From Streptomyces sp. XD-27 (lineage in GTDB: Bacteria > Actinomycetota > Actinomycetes > Streptomycetales > Streptomycetaceae): a stretch of 64,000 bases of DNA. A program made the translations under genes and the position numbers. The notes under the pieces are model-generated. The model was given only the letters and a program-made list of their open reading frames with translations. It was not told the DNA's origin and ran no database searches. Location of the stretch: assembly GCF_030553055.1 (NCBI RefSeq), contig NZ_CP130713.1, positions 62,001 through 126,000 on the forward strand. The letters run 5' to 3'. Below are positions 35,570 through 44,583 of this stretch, in pieces (position 1 is the first letter of the stretch; every line of letters starts with the position of its first letter).

Positions 35570-36916
35570 GTGACAACGAACAACGGGCGGCCAGTGACCG
35601 CGGCACTGATCAGGCAGATCGCCGCGGCCGCGCTGCCGCTCTACTTGTCGATGATCTCGGCCTCGGCGGGCGCTGTGGTGGACACCGCCGTCCTGGGCCA
35701 CCACAAGACCGCGGCATTGGCGGGTCTCGCCGTGACCATGGCCGTCTTCGGCCCGGCCACCGCGGCGATCGCCGGCGCGCAACGCGGTGTGATGCCCTTC
35801 GTGACGGAGCACCAGGACGAACCGGCGCAGCTCGTCTCGGTCCTGCGCAACGGGATGTGGCTGGCCGTGGCCACCGGTGGTCTGGGCGCCGTCGCGGTCG
35901 CGGCGGTGCCGTGGATCGGCCGGGTCGGGGGCGTGCCGGACGCCACCCTCGATCAGCTCGGCCTGTTCCCGGTCCTGCTGGCGGCGGCCACCTTGTTGAC
36001 CGCGGTGTCGACCACGGCGGGCTCCGCCCTGATCGGGCTGGGCCGGGGCCACCTGGTGATGCGCGCCGGACTGGCCGGCACGGGGTCGGCCGTGGTGCTG
36101 TCGCTGCTCCTGGTCGGCGGCCCCGGTCCGCTGCCCTCCCTCGGTCTGGCGGGCGCCGGGATCGCGATGCTGGCCTCCAGTGCGATCAGCGCCGTGGTCG
36201 CGCAGGTCGCGCTCCGACGGTCACCACAACTGGCAGGTCACTCCCTGAGGTTGGGGCGCCCGCAGCCAGCACAGGTGATCGGGCTGGCCCGGGTCGGCAT
36301 TCCGCTGGCCGCCACCGTACTGATCAAGTTCGCGGTCCTGGGCGCGCTGGCCTTCTCAGCCACCCGAATCAACACGGAGGCAGCCGCCGTGCACAGCGTC
36401 GCGGTGTCGCTGGTGAACCTGATGTTCACCGCGGCCGTGGCGGTCGGGCAGGCCCTCGTGCCGGTGGTGGCGGAGCGGCTGAAGGAGCATGACCTGGCGG
36501 GTGTGCGGGCCGGGGCGGTGTCAGGGCTGGTCGTCGCCGCCGGGGCGGTGCTGTTGCTCGGCGGACTGCTCACGGTGGCGCGCGGGCCCGTGCTGGCGGT
36601 GTTCAGCACGGACCCCGGAGTGCGGGACGGCTTGGTGGACCTGCTGCCGCTCGTGCTGGCGGCGACCCTGGCGGACGCCTTCCAGGCCCTGTTCGGCTTC
36701 GGGCTGATCGGTGTCCGGCGGACCCTGCCGAGCATGCTCTGCTTCGCGGCCTGCTACGGCGTGTTGGCCGTCTTGGCCGGACCGGCGGCGGCCGGCGGCG
36801 GCCTCACCGCACTGTGGGGCACGCTGGCGGTGGTCAACCTGGTCCTGATCGCGGCCCAGGGCTGGTGCTTCCGTCGTTACAGCGCCCTGGCGGTCGCGGC
36901 CCCGGTGCCGGTCTGA
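35570..36916 (+). CDS. MATE-family efflux transporter
   Basis: The 448-residue membrane protein has twelve hydrophobic segments, PLYLSMISASAGAVVDTAVLGHHKTAALAGLAV as the first two, and an inverted-repeat layout of two six-helix halves. MATE proteins export cationic compounds using Na+ or H+. GTG 35570 has AGGAG eight bases before it. It sits at the end of the broken NRPS remnants, so it probably once exported or gave resistance to their product. The frame appears intact, unlike all its upstream neighbours. The last residues VAVAAPVPV and a convergent condensation fragment follow. Confidence 0.88.
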   Translation: MTTNNGRPVTAALIRQIAAAALPLYLSMISASAGAVVDTAVLGHHKTAALAGLAVTMAVFGPATAAIAGAQRGVMPFVTEHQDEPAQLVSVLRNGMWLAVATGGLGAVAVAAVPWIGRVGGVPDATLDQLGLFPVLLAAATLLTAVSTTAGSALIGLGRGHLVMRAGLAGTGSAVVLSLLLVGGPGPLPSLGLAGAGIAMLASSAISAVVAQVALRRSPQLAGHSLRLGRPQPAQVIGLARVGIPLAATVLIKFAVLGALAFSATRINTEAAAVHSVAVSLVNLMFTAAVAVGQALVPVVAERLKEHDLAGVRAGAVSGLVVAAGAVLLLGGLLTVARGPVLAVFSTDPGVRDGLVDLLPLVLAATLADAFQALFGFGLIGVRRTLPSMLCFAACYGVLAVLAGPAAAGGGLTALWGTLAVVNLVLIAAQGWCFRRYSALAVAAPVPV

Positions 36917-37003
36917 CCCGTCGGCCCGTCCGCCCTCGGGCCGCCCCGCCAGTGGGGGCCGGTCCGGGGGCGGACGGCCTTGCGCGCGGTGGGGTGCGCC
37001 CGT

Positions 37004-37485
37004 TCAGTGCGCGGGCGCCGACCGGTCAGGGGCGGGCCGGTCGGCGAGCTCCACCGCCCCGACGGGCCTGTCCGGCTGCTCCACCGCGGCCCGCAACAGA
37101 GCGACCAGGCCGTCCAACAGCCAACGGGCCGTCGTCTCCCCAAAGAGGTCGGCCGCGTACTCGATCCCGCCCGTGATCCCGCCCGGGCCGCCACTGCCGC
37201 TCTCCGGGTGTTCAGTCAAGGTGAACGTCAGGTCGAACTTGACGGTGTCCGTTGCCAGTTCGCGATGGCGTACGGTCAGACCCGGCGCCTCGGGAAGCCG
37301 CGGTGGCTCGACCTGGAACGCGAGCAGGACCTGGAAGAGCGGGTGGTAGGCCCTGGACCTGGGCGGCGTCACGACCTCCACCACCTGGTCGAACCGCGTT
37401 TCCTGGCGAGCAAGGAACTCCAGATCCGCCTCCCGGACCCGCGCCAGCAGCTCGGCCGTCGACGGGTTGCCGGCGGAAGCAACGG
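37004..37485 (-). pseudogene. C-terminal fragment of an NRPS condensation domain
   Basis: Minus-strand codons from about 37485 to the TGA at 37004 read STAELLARVREADLEFLARQETRFDQVV, then HPLFQVLLAFQ, then FDLTFTLTE, GGIEYAADLF and VGAVELADRPAP. This is the typical second half of a condensation domain, ending where an adenylation domain would begin. The 5' side runs straight into an IS1380 remnant. It points in the opposite direction to the other NRPS pieces. Confidence 0.75.
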
Positions 37486-37486
37486 G

Positions 37487-38150
37487 CGGCGCATGATCCG
37501 GGGAAGATCCTTCTGGATGTGGCTCTTGCGGTCGCGCTGGGCGGGGACTGCCTGGCCGATGTCGGGACGCTGCGGGCGGAGCCGGCCGTGTTCGGGCCGG
37601 TGGCCTCCGATCCGACCGTCTCAGCCTGATCGATGCTCTCGCGGCGGCCGGGCCGAGGCCCTGACGGCAGTCCGGTCCGCGCGCCGAAGTCCGGGAACAG
37701 GTCGGGAAAATGGCCGGTTCGGCGGCGCCGGGTACGGACGGTCAGGTGATCGTGGATCTGGATGGCGTGCTGGTCCTGGCCCACTCCGACAAGCAGGACG
37801 CCGCCGCGACTTGGAAGAAGACCTATGGCCATCACCCACTGATGGCGTTCGTCGACCACGGCAGCGGCGGGAGCGGGGAGCCGGTCGCAGCCCTGCTGCG
37901 ACCGGGCAACGCGGGCAGCAACACCGCAGCCGACCACATCGAAACCGCCCAACTCGCTCTGGCTCAGCTGGCGAAGAACCACCGGCGCGGACGCCAGACA
38001 CTCATCCGTACCGATTCCGGTGGTGGGACGCACGAGTTCGTGGCCTGGCTCGCCCGGCGCGGGAGGTGGCTGTCGTACTCAGTCGGCATGACCATCACCG
38101 AGCAGATCCACCAGGCCGTCCTAAGGGTTCCGGCCTCGGCCTGGACCCCG
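37487..38150 (+). mobile_element. IS1380-family transposase remnant
   Basis: Two plus-strand pieces in different frames give the N-terminal part of an IS1380 transposase: KILLDVALAVALGGDCLADVGTLRAEPAVFGPVASDPTVS, then (from 37710) GQVIVDLDGVLVLAHSDKQDAAATWKKTYGHHPL with the first catalytic Asp region, and IRTDSGGGTHEFVAWLARRG. The rest is lost after about 38150. It abuts the condensation-domain fragment. Confidence 0.8.
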
Positions 38151-38181
38151 GCCCATCTGCGATCGGCTCCGGCGTTCCGGT

Positions 38182-38496
38182 GTGCTGCACGAGTACGGGC
38201 GCGAGAAGCTGACGGTTCATCCGTGCCGGAGGGTTGTGGCCTGCGTCCGGTGCGGACACCAATTCGGGTGGGTCCGGCACGTGAACCGCCTCGTCGCAGT
38301 GGGCTGCCTCCCGGTGGCGCAGCGGCCGGACTATGTCACCCCGAACCGAACGGCCACGCCCTGCGACTACGCACAGATCTGTCGGCGGTGCGGCGAGGCG
38401 GTCAGCGACGTCGTCACCGAGCAGGACTGGGATACCCCATGGTGGGGCGGCAGGTGCCGACGATGCGGCGAGAGGTGGGTCGACGACGGGGACTGA
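38182..38496 (+). CDS. Small zinc-ribbon-like hypothetical protein
   Basis: GTG 38182 gives 104 residues with CVRCGHQF, CRRCGEAVS and CRRCGERW, three CxxC knuckles evenly placed, and a WWGGRC segment between the last two. This suggests one or two zinc ribbons. I do not recognise the family. No ribosome site is evident and the frame starts right after the IS1380 debris, so the true N-terminus may have been lost. It ends VDDGD. Confidence 0.45.
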   Translation: MLHEYGREKLTVHPCRRVVACVRCGHQFGWVRHVNRLVAVGCLPVAQRPDYVTPNRTATPCDYAQICRRCGEAVSDVVTEQDWDTPWWGGRCRRCGERWVDDGD

Positions 38497-38637
38497 CCGG
38501 CCGTGCCGCCAGGAAGCCCTTCGAGCGCCCGAGCCGACAGCCGCGTGGACAGCACGGCGGGCTTCCTGGGGGATGCACGAGCCGCGGTCGACATCGCACA
38601 CCCTGTCCTGCGATGCGGCTGCTGCACGCCGCCTGCG

Positions 38638-39350
38638 TCAGGTGCGGGCCGGCGGCGATTCTTCTGCCCGGCCCCGTATGAGACGCAGGATCCACCCCGC
38701 TTTCGGCGCACCCGCGCGCGTCATTCCGACAGCCGTGAACGTCGCCGCCGCTGCTGTTGCGGTAGCGGTGAACGCGACAACCAGCCAGACACCCCCGACA
38801 GGGGCGTTCGTCTGCGGCGCGGCGAACCCTCCGGGCACCGCGTACACCACGAGCCGGTCTCCTGCCTCCGCGCCGGCGGGGCACGCCTCCCCAGCGGGAC
38901 GAAGTCCGACTCCCTGAGGTTCCGTTCGAGTTCCGTACCGTCGAGCCGCTCCAGCGAACACTCCCACCAGACTCCGGTGACCTTCCCCGTCGGCGCGGTC
39001 CTCTCATGCCGAACGGCCTTGGTGACAACGGTCTCCAGCCGCTCGCCCCACACGTCGAGCACGGCCTGGTCGAGAAACATCAGCAACCCCACGGCCAGCA
39101 GACACTCCACGATTGCCGCCACCCCGAAGTGCCAAGGACCAAGACGGATGAAGCACACAGCGATCAGCGCGAACCCCACACCGAGAAGCAGCAGCCCCGC
39201 AACAACGACCACCGCTGGGTGAGGCCACCACGCGGGAACGAGCACCACCGTCACCACGGCCAGCCCCCACGTCAGCACCGAAGCGGTGACCCCCACCAGC
39301 GCACCGGCCACCCGCAACCGCGGTCTCCCGCTCACCGCCACCTCCCCCAC
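38638..39350 (-). pseudogene. Integral membrane protein with a frameshift in a G run
   Basis: From about 39350 the frame has three hydrophobic segments (VLTWGLAVVTVVLVPAWWPHPAVVVVAGLLLLGVGFALIAVCFI, then AAIVECLLAVGLLMFL) and a soluble part to LRESDFVPLG. The expected continuation EACPAGAEAGDRLVVYAVPGG, a last membrane helix (VWLVVAFTATATAAAATFTAV) and the stop at 38638 are in another frame. One missing base in GGGG near 38890 explains it. Function unknown. Either a recent mutation or an assembly error. Confidence 0.6.
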
Positions 39351-39820
39351 CGCCCAAGCGTCCCGTGCGCTTTCATTCCCAGCCTGCGAGCGGTCCGACC
39401 CACGTGCGAGCGACTATCCCCATGTCATACCGACCTGCGTAGGAAGCCCGAGTACGACCCGCTCCGGAAGATCGCAAGAATCTGGGAACTGACAACTTAG
39501 AGGCCGCGCAGATAGGTACGGGGAGGGGCGCTCGCGAGCAGCGCAGGCTCAGGTCTTGATGATCATAAAGTCGCGACGCTCTGTGATCCCCGGGGAGACC
39601 TGTGCCTGCCCTGTTGATATGGCTGACCGAATCACTGTGGGACCAATTCTCGGCACTGCTGCCCGTGCAGCCGGTCTACCACCCAGACCGCCCCTGCGCT
39701 GCCACCGCCCGCGTACCAACGTTCGGATCATGCTCGACAAGCTCCTGCAGCTCCTGCAACAGCTGGTGATGTGCCGGTGCTTGGCCGTTGTGTCCGCCTG
39801 ATTGACCGGGCGACAGTCGC
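39351..39820. other. Intergenic stretch between the membrane gene and the WD40-like gene
   Basis: No supported gene. A minus-strand frame (39549-40040) overlaps the next gene in another frame and has no recognisable motif. Probably the promoter of the membrane gene at the left end. Confidence 0.45.
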
Positions 39821-40474
39821 TTATCCGGCTGTCTCCCTGACGGCCTGCCGCAGTTCCCCGGTGTCCGGTGACGTCGTCCGGAGGTTGGCGACCGCTGTCT
39901 GTGCGTCCGGCCAGATGTCGAACCGGCCCCAGTGGAGCGGCCAGGCGAAGCGCCGGTCGACGATCCAGGCCAAGTGCGCTTCGACGTCGGCACGGCGCTC
40001 GGGTGGTGCGATCGCCATGTCCGGTTCGACGGGTAGACACCAGGTGTGATCGTCGAGTGCGAGGATTCTGCCATCGAAGTGGTCGTAGACATAGTCCCCG
40101 TGGAGCGGCAACTCAGCGTCCGCATCCCGAAGAAACGTATAGTCGCCCACGGTTTCGCCGTTGTCGGCCCGCAGGAACCGCAGCACCTTCTCGCCTACCG
40201 CGACGATCACGTCGTCAGCGCCCCACAGCACGCCTTGTGTACCGGCCGGGGCGGCGAGCTTGTGCAGTCGTCGTGGCTCGCTGTCGCCCAGCGACCAGAC
40301 CTCGATATCCCCCGCTGCCGTGAGAACAGCTCCCCGGTCTCCGGACGGTGCCCATGCCCATACCGCGAAGTCCTTGTTCTCAGTACCTGTTCCTGAACTC
40401 GGAGCTCGTGTGCTCTGTCCGGGGCGGTGGTCTCGGACAACACGGAGCGGTGTGTGCCCTGACCCTGGATTCAT
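39821..40474 (-). CDS. Beta-propeller (WD40/PQQ-like) hypothetical protein
   Basis: The 217-residue product has blades with AVWAWAPSGDRGAVLTAAGDIEVWSLGD, GVLWGADDVIVAVGEKVLRFLRADNGETVGDYTFLRD and DYVYDHFDGRILALDDHTWCLP. These show WD40-like W-D/A-P-S-G and V-W-S-L patterns, followed by an extended C-terminal part (HLAWIVDRRFAWPLHWGRFDIW). It is short for a complete propeller, so it may be the C-terminal part of a longer protein. No signal peptide. Function unknown. The start is uncertain, since the first ~28 codons are charged and disordered. Confidence 0.55.
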   Translation of the reverse strand: MNPGSGHTPLRVVRDHRPGQSTRAPSSGTGTENKDFAVWAWAPSGDRGAVLTAAGDIEVWSLGDSEPRRLHKLAAPAGTQGVLWGADDVIVAVGEKVLRFLRADNGETVGDYTFLRDADAELPLHGDYVYDHFDGRILALDDHTWCLPVEPDMAIAPPERRADVEAHLAWIVDRRFAWPLHWGRFDIWPDAQTAVANLRTTSPDTGELRQAVRETAG

Positions 40475-40622
40475 CCGCCGTCCAGGCCGGTCGACCCGAA
40501 GTTCGACGGCAAGTTGATCGTTCTCGCCGGTACCGCTGTACCGATGTTCCCCAAGGCCGGTCTCGGTGTGTGCGCCCCGGCGACGCCAGCACCGCCCGCG
40601 ACGCCGGGTACCGCTGCCAGGG

Positions 40623-42149
40623 CTACGCCTCGCAGGTCAGGTCGTGCGCGGGGAGCCGTCCCGTGCGCAGGTAGGCGTTGACGCGCTCGTCGACGCAGGC
40701 GTTGCCGTACTCGCCGTACAGGCCGTGCTGGCGGGCGCCCTCCACGGTGAGCAGCCGGGAGCTTGGCCACTGCTCGCGCATGGCCTCGGCGCCGGCGTAG
40801 AGGGTGCGGGGGTCGCCGGTGGCGTTGACGAGCAGGGCCGGGATGTCGTTGTCGAGCACGGTCGGCGCCTCGGCGGGCCGGTCCCAGAACTCGCAGGGGG
40901 TGATGTTGTTGGCCAGCGGCCCGGCGAGGGGGAACCGCTCGCGGGACTCCTCGACCGCGCGCCAGTAGCTGCCGACGCCGCGCCGCTCGGCCACGTCGCC
41001 GCAGATGATCGCGGTCATCTGGCTGGCGGGGGCCGAGCCCGCCTTGGTCAGCAGGAATTCCAGTTGCCCGGCGAGCTCTTCGGACGGCTCGACCGGCTTC
41101 CGGTCCGCGGCGCGCGCCAGGAGACGTACGGTCTTGGCCAGCGCGGCGCGCCGTTCGTCGAGGTCGCTGCCGAGGCCGCCGATGAAGACGAAGGGGAGCA
41201 CGTGCTCGTCCAGCAGGTACGCCTCCCCGATCCGCAGCGGCTCGTCCGCAGCGGCGCCGAGGATGTGCTGCACCGTCGCCAGGACCTCGCCGCGCGTGGC
41301 GCCGAGACCGTAGGTGCCGTGCCGTGCGGCGGCCCACGACGCCCACGCGCGCAGGGCCGCCTCGTTGGCCGCCTCGGCGCCGCGCAGCATGGTGTGGCTG
41401 TAGCGCTCCGGGAGACTGACGCCGTCGAGCACCATGCGGTCGGTGCGGCCGGGGAAGAGCTGGGTGTAGACCTCGCCGAGGTAACTGCCGTAGGAGTAGC
41501 CGAGGTAGGAGAGGGTGTCCTCGCCGAGGGCGACGCGGATGACGTCCATGTCGCGGGCGGTGTTGCGGGTGGTGACGTACAGCAGCACGTCACCGTGGGC
41601 GCGCTTGCACCGCCCGGCCAGCTCGCGCGCGACGGCGACCTCCTCGCGGTACGCCGCCGGTTCGGCGCCCGCGGAGCGGAGGGGGGCGGAGCCGAGGTCC
41701 CAGCCGCAGTCCAGCGGGGTGCTCCGGCCGACGAAGCGCGGGTCCATGCCGATCAGGTCGTAGCGGTCGGCGGCGTCTCCCATCACCTTTGACTTGGTCA
41801 CTGGCATGCGGAGGCTGGGGCCGGCCGGTCCCCCGTCGTTGAGCAGGAGTGGGCCGACGCGGTGGGCAGTGTCGGTGGCCTTCAGGCGGGAGATGGCGAC
41901 GGTGATGGTGCGACCGCCGGGGTCGGCGTAGTCGAGCGGCACGGTGATGTCGGCGCAGTCGGCGCCGGCGGCATCCAGTTCCTTGCCGAGCTCGTCGCCG
42001 GCGCCGAGGGTGCAGGCGTGCCAGTCGACGCGCTGGCCGTGGAAGCGGGCGAACGGGTCCGGGTCGGCGGAGGCGGAGGCGGTCGTCGCAGTGGCGGCGA
42101 ACACCGCCACGCACGCAGCAAGGGCCTTGATGTGTCGGGAAGTTGGCAT
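40623..42149 (-). CDS. Secreted tripeptidyl aminopeptidase-like alpha/beta hydrolase
   Basis: The 508-residue secreted protein has a signal peptide (residues 1-28, MPTSRHIKALAACVAVFAATATTASASA) and an alpha/beta hydrolase fold. DLIGMDPRFVGRS is the oxyanion-side segment and YLGYSYGSYLGEVYTQLFP holds the GxSxG nucleophile Ser. A C-terminal TAP-like part contains LLVNATGDPRTLYAGAEAM (Asp) and EGARQHGLYG (His). This is the Streptomyces SlpD/SlpE/Tap-type serine peptidase layout, removing N-terminal peptides outside the cell. ATG 42149 fits the signal peptide. No operon partner. Confidence 0.88.
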   Translation of the reverse strand: MPTSRHIKALAACVAVFAATATTASASADPDPFARFHGQRVDWHACTLGAGDELGKELDAAGADCADITVPLDYADPGGRTITVAISRLKATDTAHRVGPLLLNDGGPAGPSLRMPVTKSKVMGDAADRYDLIGMDPRFVGRSTPLDCGWDLGSAPLRSAGAEPAAYREEVAVARELAGRCKRAHGDVLLYVTTRNTARDMDVIRVALGEDTLSYLGYSYGSYLGEVYTQLFPGRTDRMVLDGVSLPERYSHTMLRGAEAANEAALRAWASWAAARHGTYGLGATRGEVLATVQHILGAAADEPLRIGEAYLLDEHVLPFVFIGGLGSDLDERRAALAKTVRLLARAADRKPVEPSEELAGQLEFLLTKAGSAPASQMTAIICGDVAERRGVGSYWRAVEESRERFPLAGPLANNITPCEFWDRPAEAPTVLDNDIPALLVNATGDPRTLYAGAEAMREQWPSSRLLTVEGARQHGLYGEYGNACVDERVNAYLRTGRLPAHDLTCEA

Positions 42150-42585
42150 GCCTGCACGCTAGGGTCGGCGGACACCCCCGCAACTCCGGGAAATCCCCGA
42201 AACCGGGTGGGGTTGTCCCCCAAAAACTCAGCCCACACGGGTGTAAGTAGTTGCGGCACTCTCTGTACCGCACCTACGTACCTGCTTCTGAACTGGCTCT
42301 GGGCAAATCGGCAGCCTTGCTGAGGCGCGGGCAGTGCGCGATGTGACTTGATGTCGCCGAAGTCCGCCAGCCAACGGGGACACCGGTTCAGCGACGACCA
42401 CAGCGCGCTGTACGTTACGGCGACCACGTACTGGCAGCTAGTGCACGGGAGTGCAGAGTGTCAGAGTCTCCAGGTACAGGCCCAGTTCGCCCTCCAGCGG
42501 CTGGACTATCTGCGACTAGTCCATCGGCACCGGGGGCCCCACCCACGAACTCGGTGCCACCGCAGACTAAGGCTTGTCCCGTAAC
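42150..42585. other. Intergenic stretch upstream of the secreted peptidase
   Basis: No supported gene. The right end reaches the left terminus of the IS5 remnant (AACTGATCTTGGACC from about 42586). The rest should carry the peptidase promoter. A minus-strand frame near 42415-42609 has no recognisable motif. Confidence 0.5.
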
Positions 42586-43428
42586 TGATCTTGGACCTGG
42601 TGATGGCAAGGTCGGCTGCGGTGCCGCCCGTTGGCCTATCCGGCGAGGGCGAGGTTGTGCAGTCGGGCGATGCCAAGCATCGCGTGATGGACGCCATCGC
42701 CCTTGAGACGGCAGTCGCGCAGGATCTTCCAGCCCTTCATGCGGGCGAACGTGTGCTCAACGCGGGCGCGGACCTGCTTGTGCGACCGGTTGTGCTCTTC
42801 CTTCCAGAGCGGGAGTTCTTAGCCCTTGCGGCGGCGGTGTGGAATGGCCAGTCCGGTGCCCTGATAGCCGCCATCGGCGATGGTCATTGTCTTGCCGACG
42901 GCGGCCTTGGCGCCGGACTCCTCCCAGCCACGGGAGTCGTGCCGGTTGCCTGGCAGGGGCCGGCCGACCACCACGACCAGGCGGGTGTCGGCGTCGATGA
43001 CCACCTGATGGGCCGTTGAATAGCGGTAGTTCTTCGATTGCTCGGCAATCGTGTGGTCGCGGGTGGGCACGAGAGTCCCGTCCACGATGAGCACGGCGTC
43101 CTTGCGGAACCGCCTCCTCGGCTGAAACGCGAGCAGGGGCCCGAGGCGGTCAATGATGCGATCCGCAGCCGACTTGGAGATTCCGAACAGCGGGGCCAGC
43201 TGGCGCATTGTCAAGTTCGTGCGCCAGTACGCCACGACCAGTAGGACGCGATCTTCCAACGGAAGCCCCCATGGCCGCCCCCGCCGCAACGTCATGGCAC
43301 TCTCACGCCGGACCGCGGTGACCAACTTGCCGAAGCAGCGCGGGCTCAGCCCAGTGAACGGGCCTATCCAGGACGGCTCGGACGCCGTGATCACACAAGT
43401 CACGCCGAGATCATTTCACCAGCGCGTC
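42586..43428 (-). mobile_element. IS5-family element with a premature stop in the transposase
   Basis: The ends AACTGATCTTGG (about 42586) and, inverted, AATGATCTCGG (about 43428) are plausible terminal repeats. The transposase on minus (43403 downward) shows LIVDGTLVPTRD (first Asp) and IADGGYQGTG (second Asp). It stops with TAA at 42819 right after HRRRKG. The frame continues after the stop with ELPLWKEEHNRSHKQVRARVEHTFARMKGWKIL, which holds the Glu. The product lacks the third catalytic acid, so the element is inactive. Confidence 0.72.
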
Positions 43429-43483
43429 GCCGCTTCTTTCATCCAGGCTCACGCCATCCGGCAAGACGACGGTGCCACCAGAG

Positions 43484-44474
43484 GTCAGTGAGGTTTTCTC
43501 AATGGTGATCACTTCCAGATTGCGTTGAGGTCCAGAGCGGGGCGGGGTCTCTCGCCGTTACGGCTGGGTCTGATGGTGACGCGCTGCAGGGCTCGCCAGC
43601 GCTGTTTGAGTTCGGCGGCTGCGCGTTCTCCGAGTGCTCGGATGCCTCTGATCAGGTTGTTCGTGGTTCGTGTGTCGGCGTGCAGGGCTTGTTCCGACTG
43701 GCCTTTCGGACGACGGATTGGGACGAGGATGCCGATGCCGGCGCCGATGTAGCCCTTGTCTGCGAGGGTGGGCAGACCGTCGGCCGCCGCCTTGTAGAGG
43801 GCGGGGAATGCGTGGAGGCGGGCGGCGGTGATGTCGGGGGTGGAGCCGGGTTCGGCGTCGGAGACCCACAGCGGGGTGCCGTCAGGGGCGGCCAGGAACT
43901 GTACGTTGCCGCCGAACGCCTTGTGCTTCTGGCTGAACCAGAGGTCATTGCCGTTCTCGCGGAGACCGGCGACGCGGTCGGAGACGATCAGCGTGCCATC
44001 GAGGATCACGTGGGTCATGCCCTCGCCTCGGCAGCGGCCGAGAACCTCGTGCAGGTCCGGCGCCTGGCCAGCGAGGACGTCGATGCCTTCGTGGAGGTAG
44101 CGGTAGCCGGTTGCCTGGGAGATGCCAGCGTCGCGGGCGAGGCAGTGCACGCAGCTGCGTTCGCGGAACCAGCGCAGGACCAGCACTGCTTGGCGGTACG
44201 GGCCCAAGGCGCGTGAGTTCCTCGGAGTCCCGATCCGGCGGCGATGGGCGGCCAGCAGACGGGCGAGGTATTCCACGACGTAGCGGGGGACGTCGAGCGT
44301 AGCAACATAGGTGACCAACGTGGGCCTCTGGCTTTTCGCAGCGGACGATCTTGTGGGGAGAACCGTCCTACCAGGGGTCCAACGCCTGTCTGCAGCCGGG
44401 GCTTCCCCGACCCCGCCCGCCCAACTCATGTTTTCCACAGGTCCGTTGGTCACTTCACTGAGAAAACGTCAGTG
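43484..44474 (-). mobile_element. Intact IS5-type insertion sequence
   Basis: Imperfect terminal repeats match: left TCAGTGAGGTTTTCTCAATGGTGA (43484-43507) and the reverse complement of the right end (44450-44474, CACTGACGTTTTCTCAGTGAAGTGA). One transposase gene fills the element. It lies 55 bases from the dead IS5 element, a clustered insertion site. Confidence 0.78.
43509..44453 (-). CDS. IS5-type transposase, DDE_Tnp_4 domain
   Basis: The transposase has a helix-turn-helix-like N-terminus (LVTYVATLDVPRYVVEYLARLLAAHRR, then GISQATGYRYLHEGIDVLAG) and a DDE core: HVILDGTLIVSDR (first Asp), TLADKGYIGAGIGI (second Asp) and ALGERAAAELKQRW (Glu). The start is uncertain: the full frame begins with GTG at 44453, inside the terminal repeat; a TTG at about 44324 (LVTYVATLD) matches the usual family N-terminus better. 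No internal stops or frameshifts. Confidence 0.82.
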   Translation of the reverse strand: MTNGPVENMSWAGGVGEAPAADRRWTPGRTVLPTRSSAAKSQRPTLVTYVATLDVPRYVVEYLARLLAAHRRRIGTPRNSRALGPYRQAVLVLRWFRERSCVHCLARDAGISQATGYRYLHEGIDVLAGQAPDLHEVLGRCRGEGMTHVILDGTLIVSDRVAGLRENGNDLWFSQKHKAFGGNVQFLAAPDGTPLWVSDAEPGSTPDITAARLHAFPALYKAAADGLPTLADKGYIGAGIGILVPIRRPKGQSEQALHADTRTTNNLIRGIRALGERAAAELKQRWRALQRVTIRPSRNGERPRPALDLNAIWK

Positions 44475-44583
44475 CGCCACCCCCGACAGTCGGCGAACTA
44501 AGTGGCTTGGCATGTACGCACCCTTGCATCTTCGGGGATGCGGACCGCAGTACCAAATCGGTCATACATGACAGAACCAGGGG

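Noticed and set aside
33706..36492. A 928-codon plus-strand frame across the NRPS remnants
   Set aside because: Only the middle part is meaningful, as the frameshifted end of the monooxygenase and the thioesterase tail. The rest is an Arg/Gly-rich out-of-frame translation of the condensation domain and the MATE gene.
32229..38150. A functional NRPS cluster
   Set aside because: No adenylation domain, monooxygenase and thioesterase both broken, and the condensation domain fused to NrdR.
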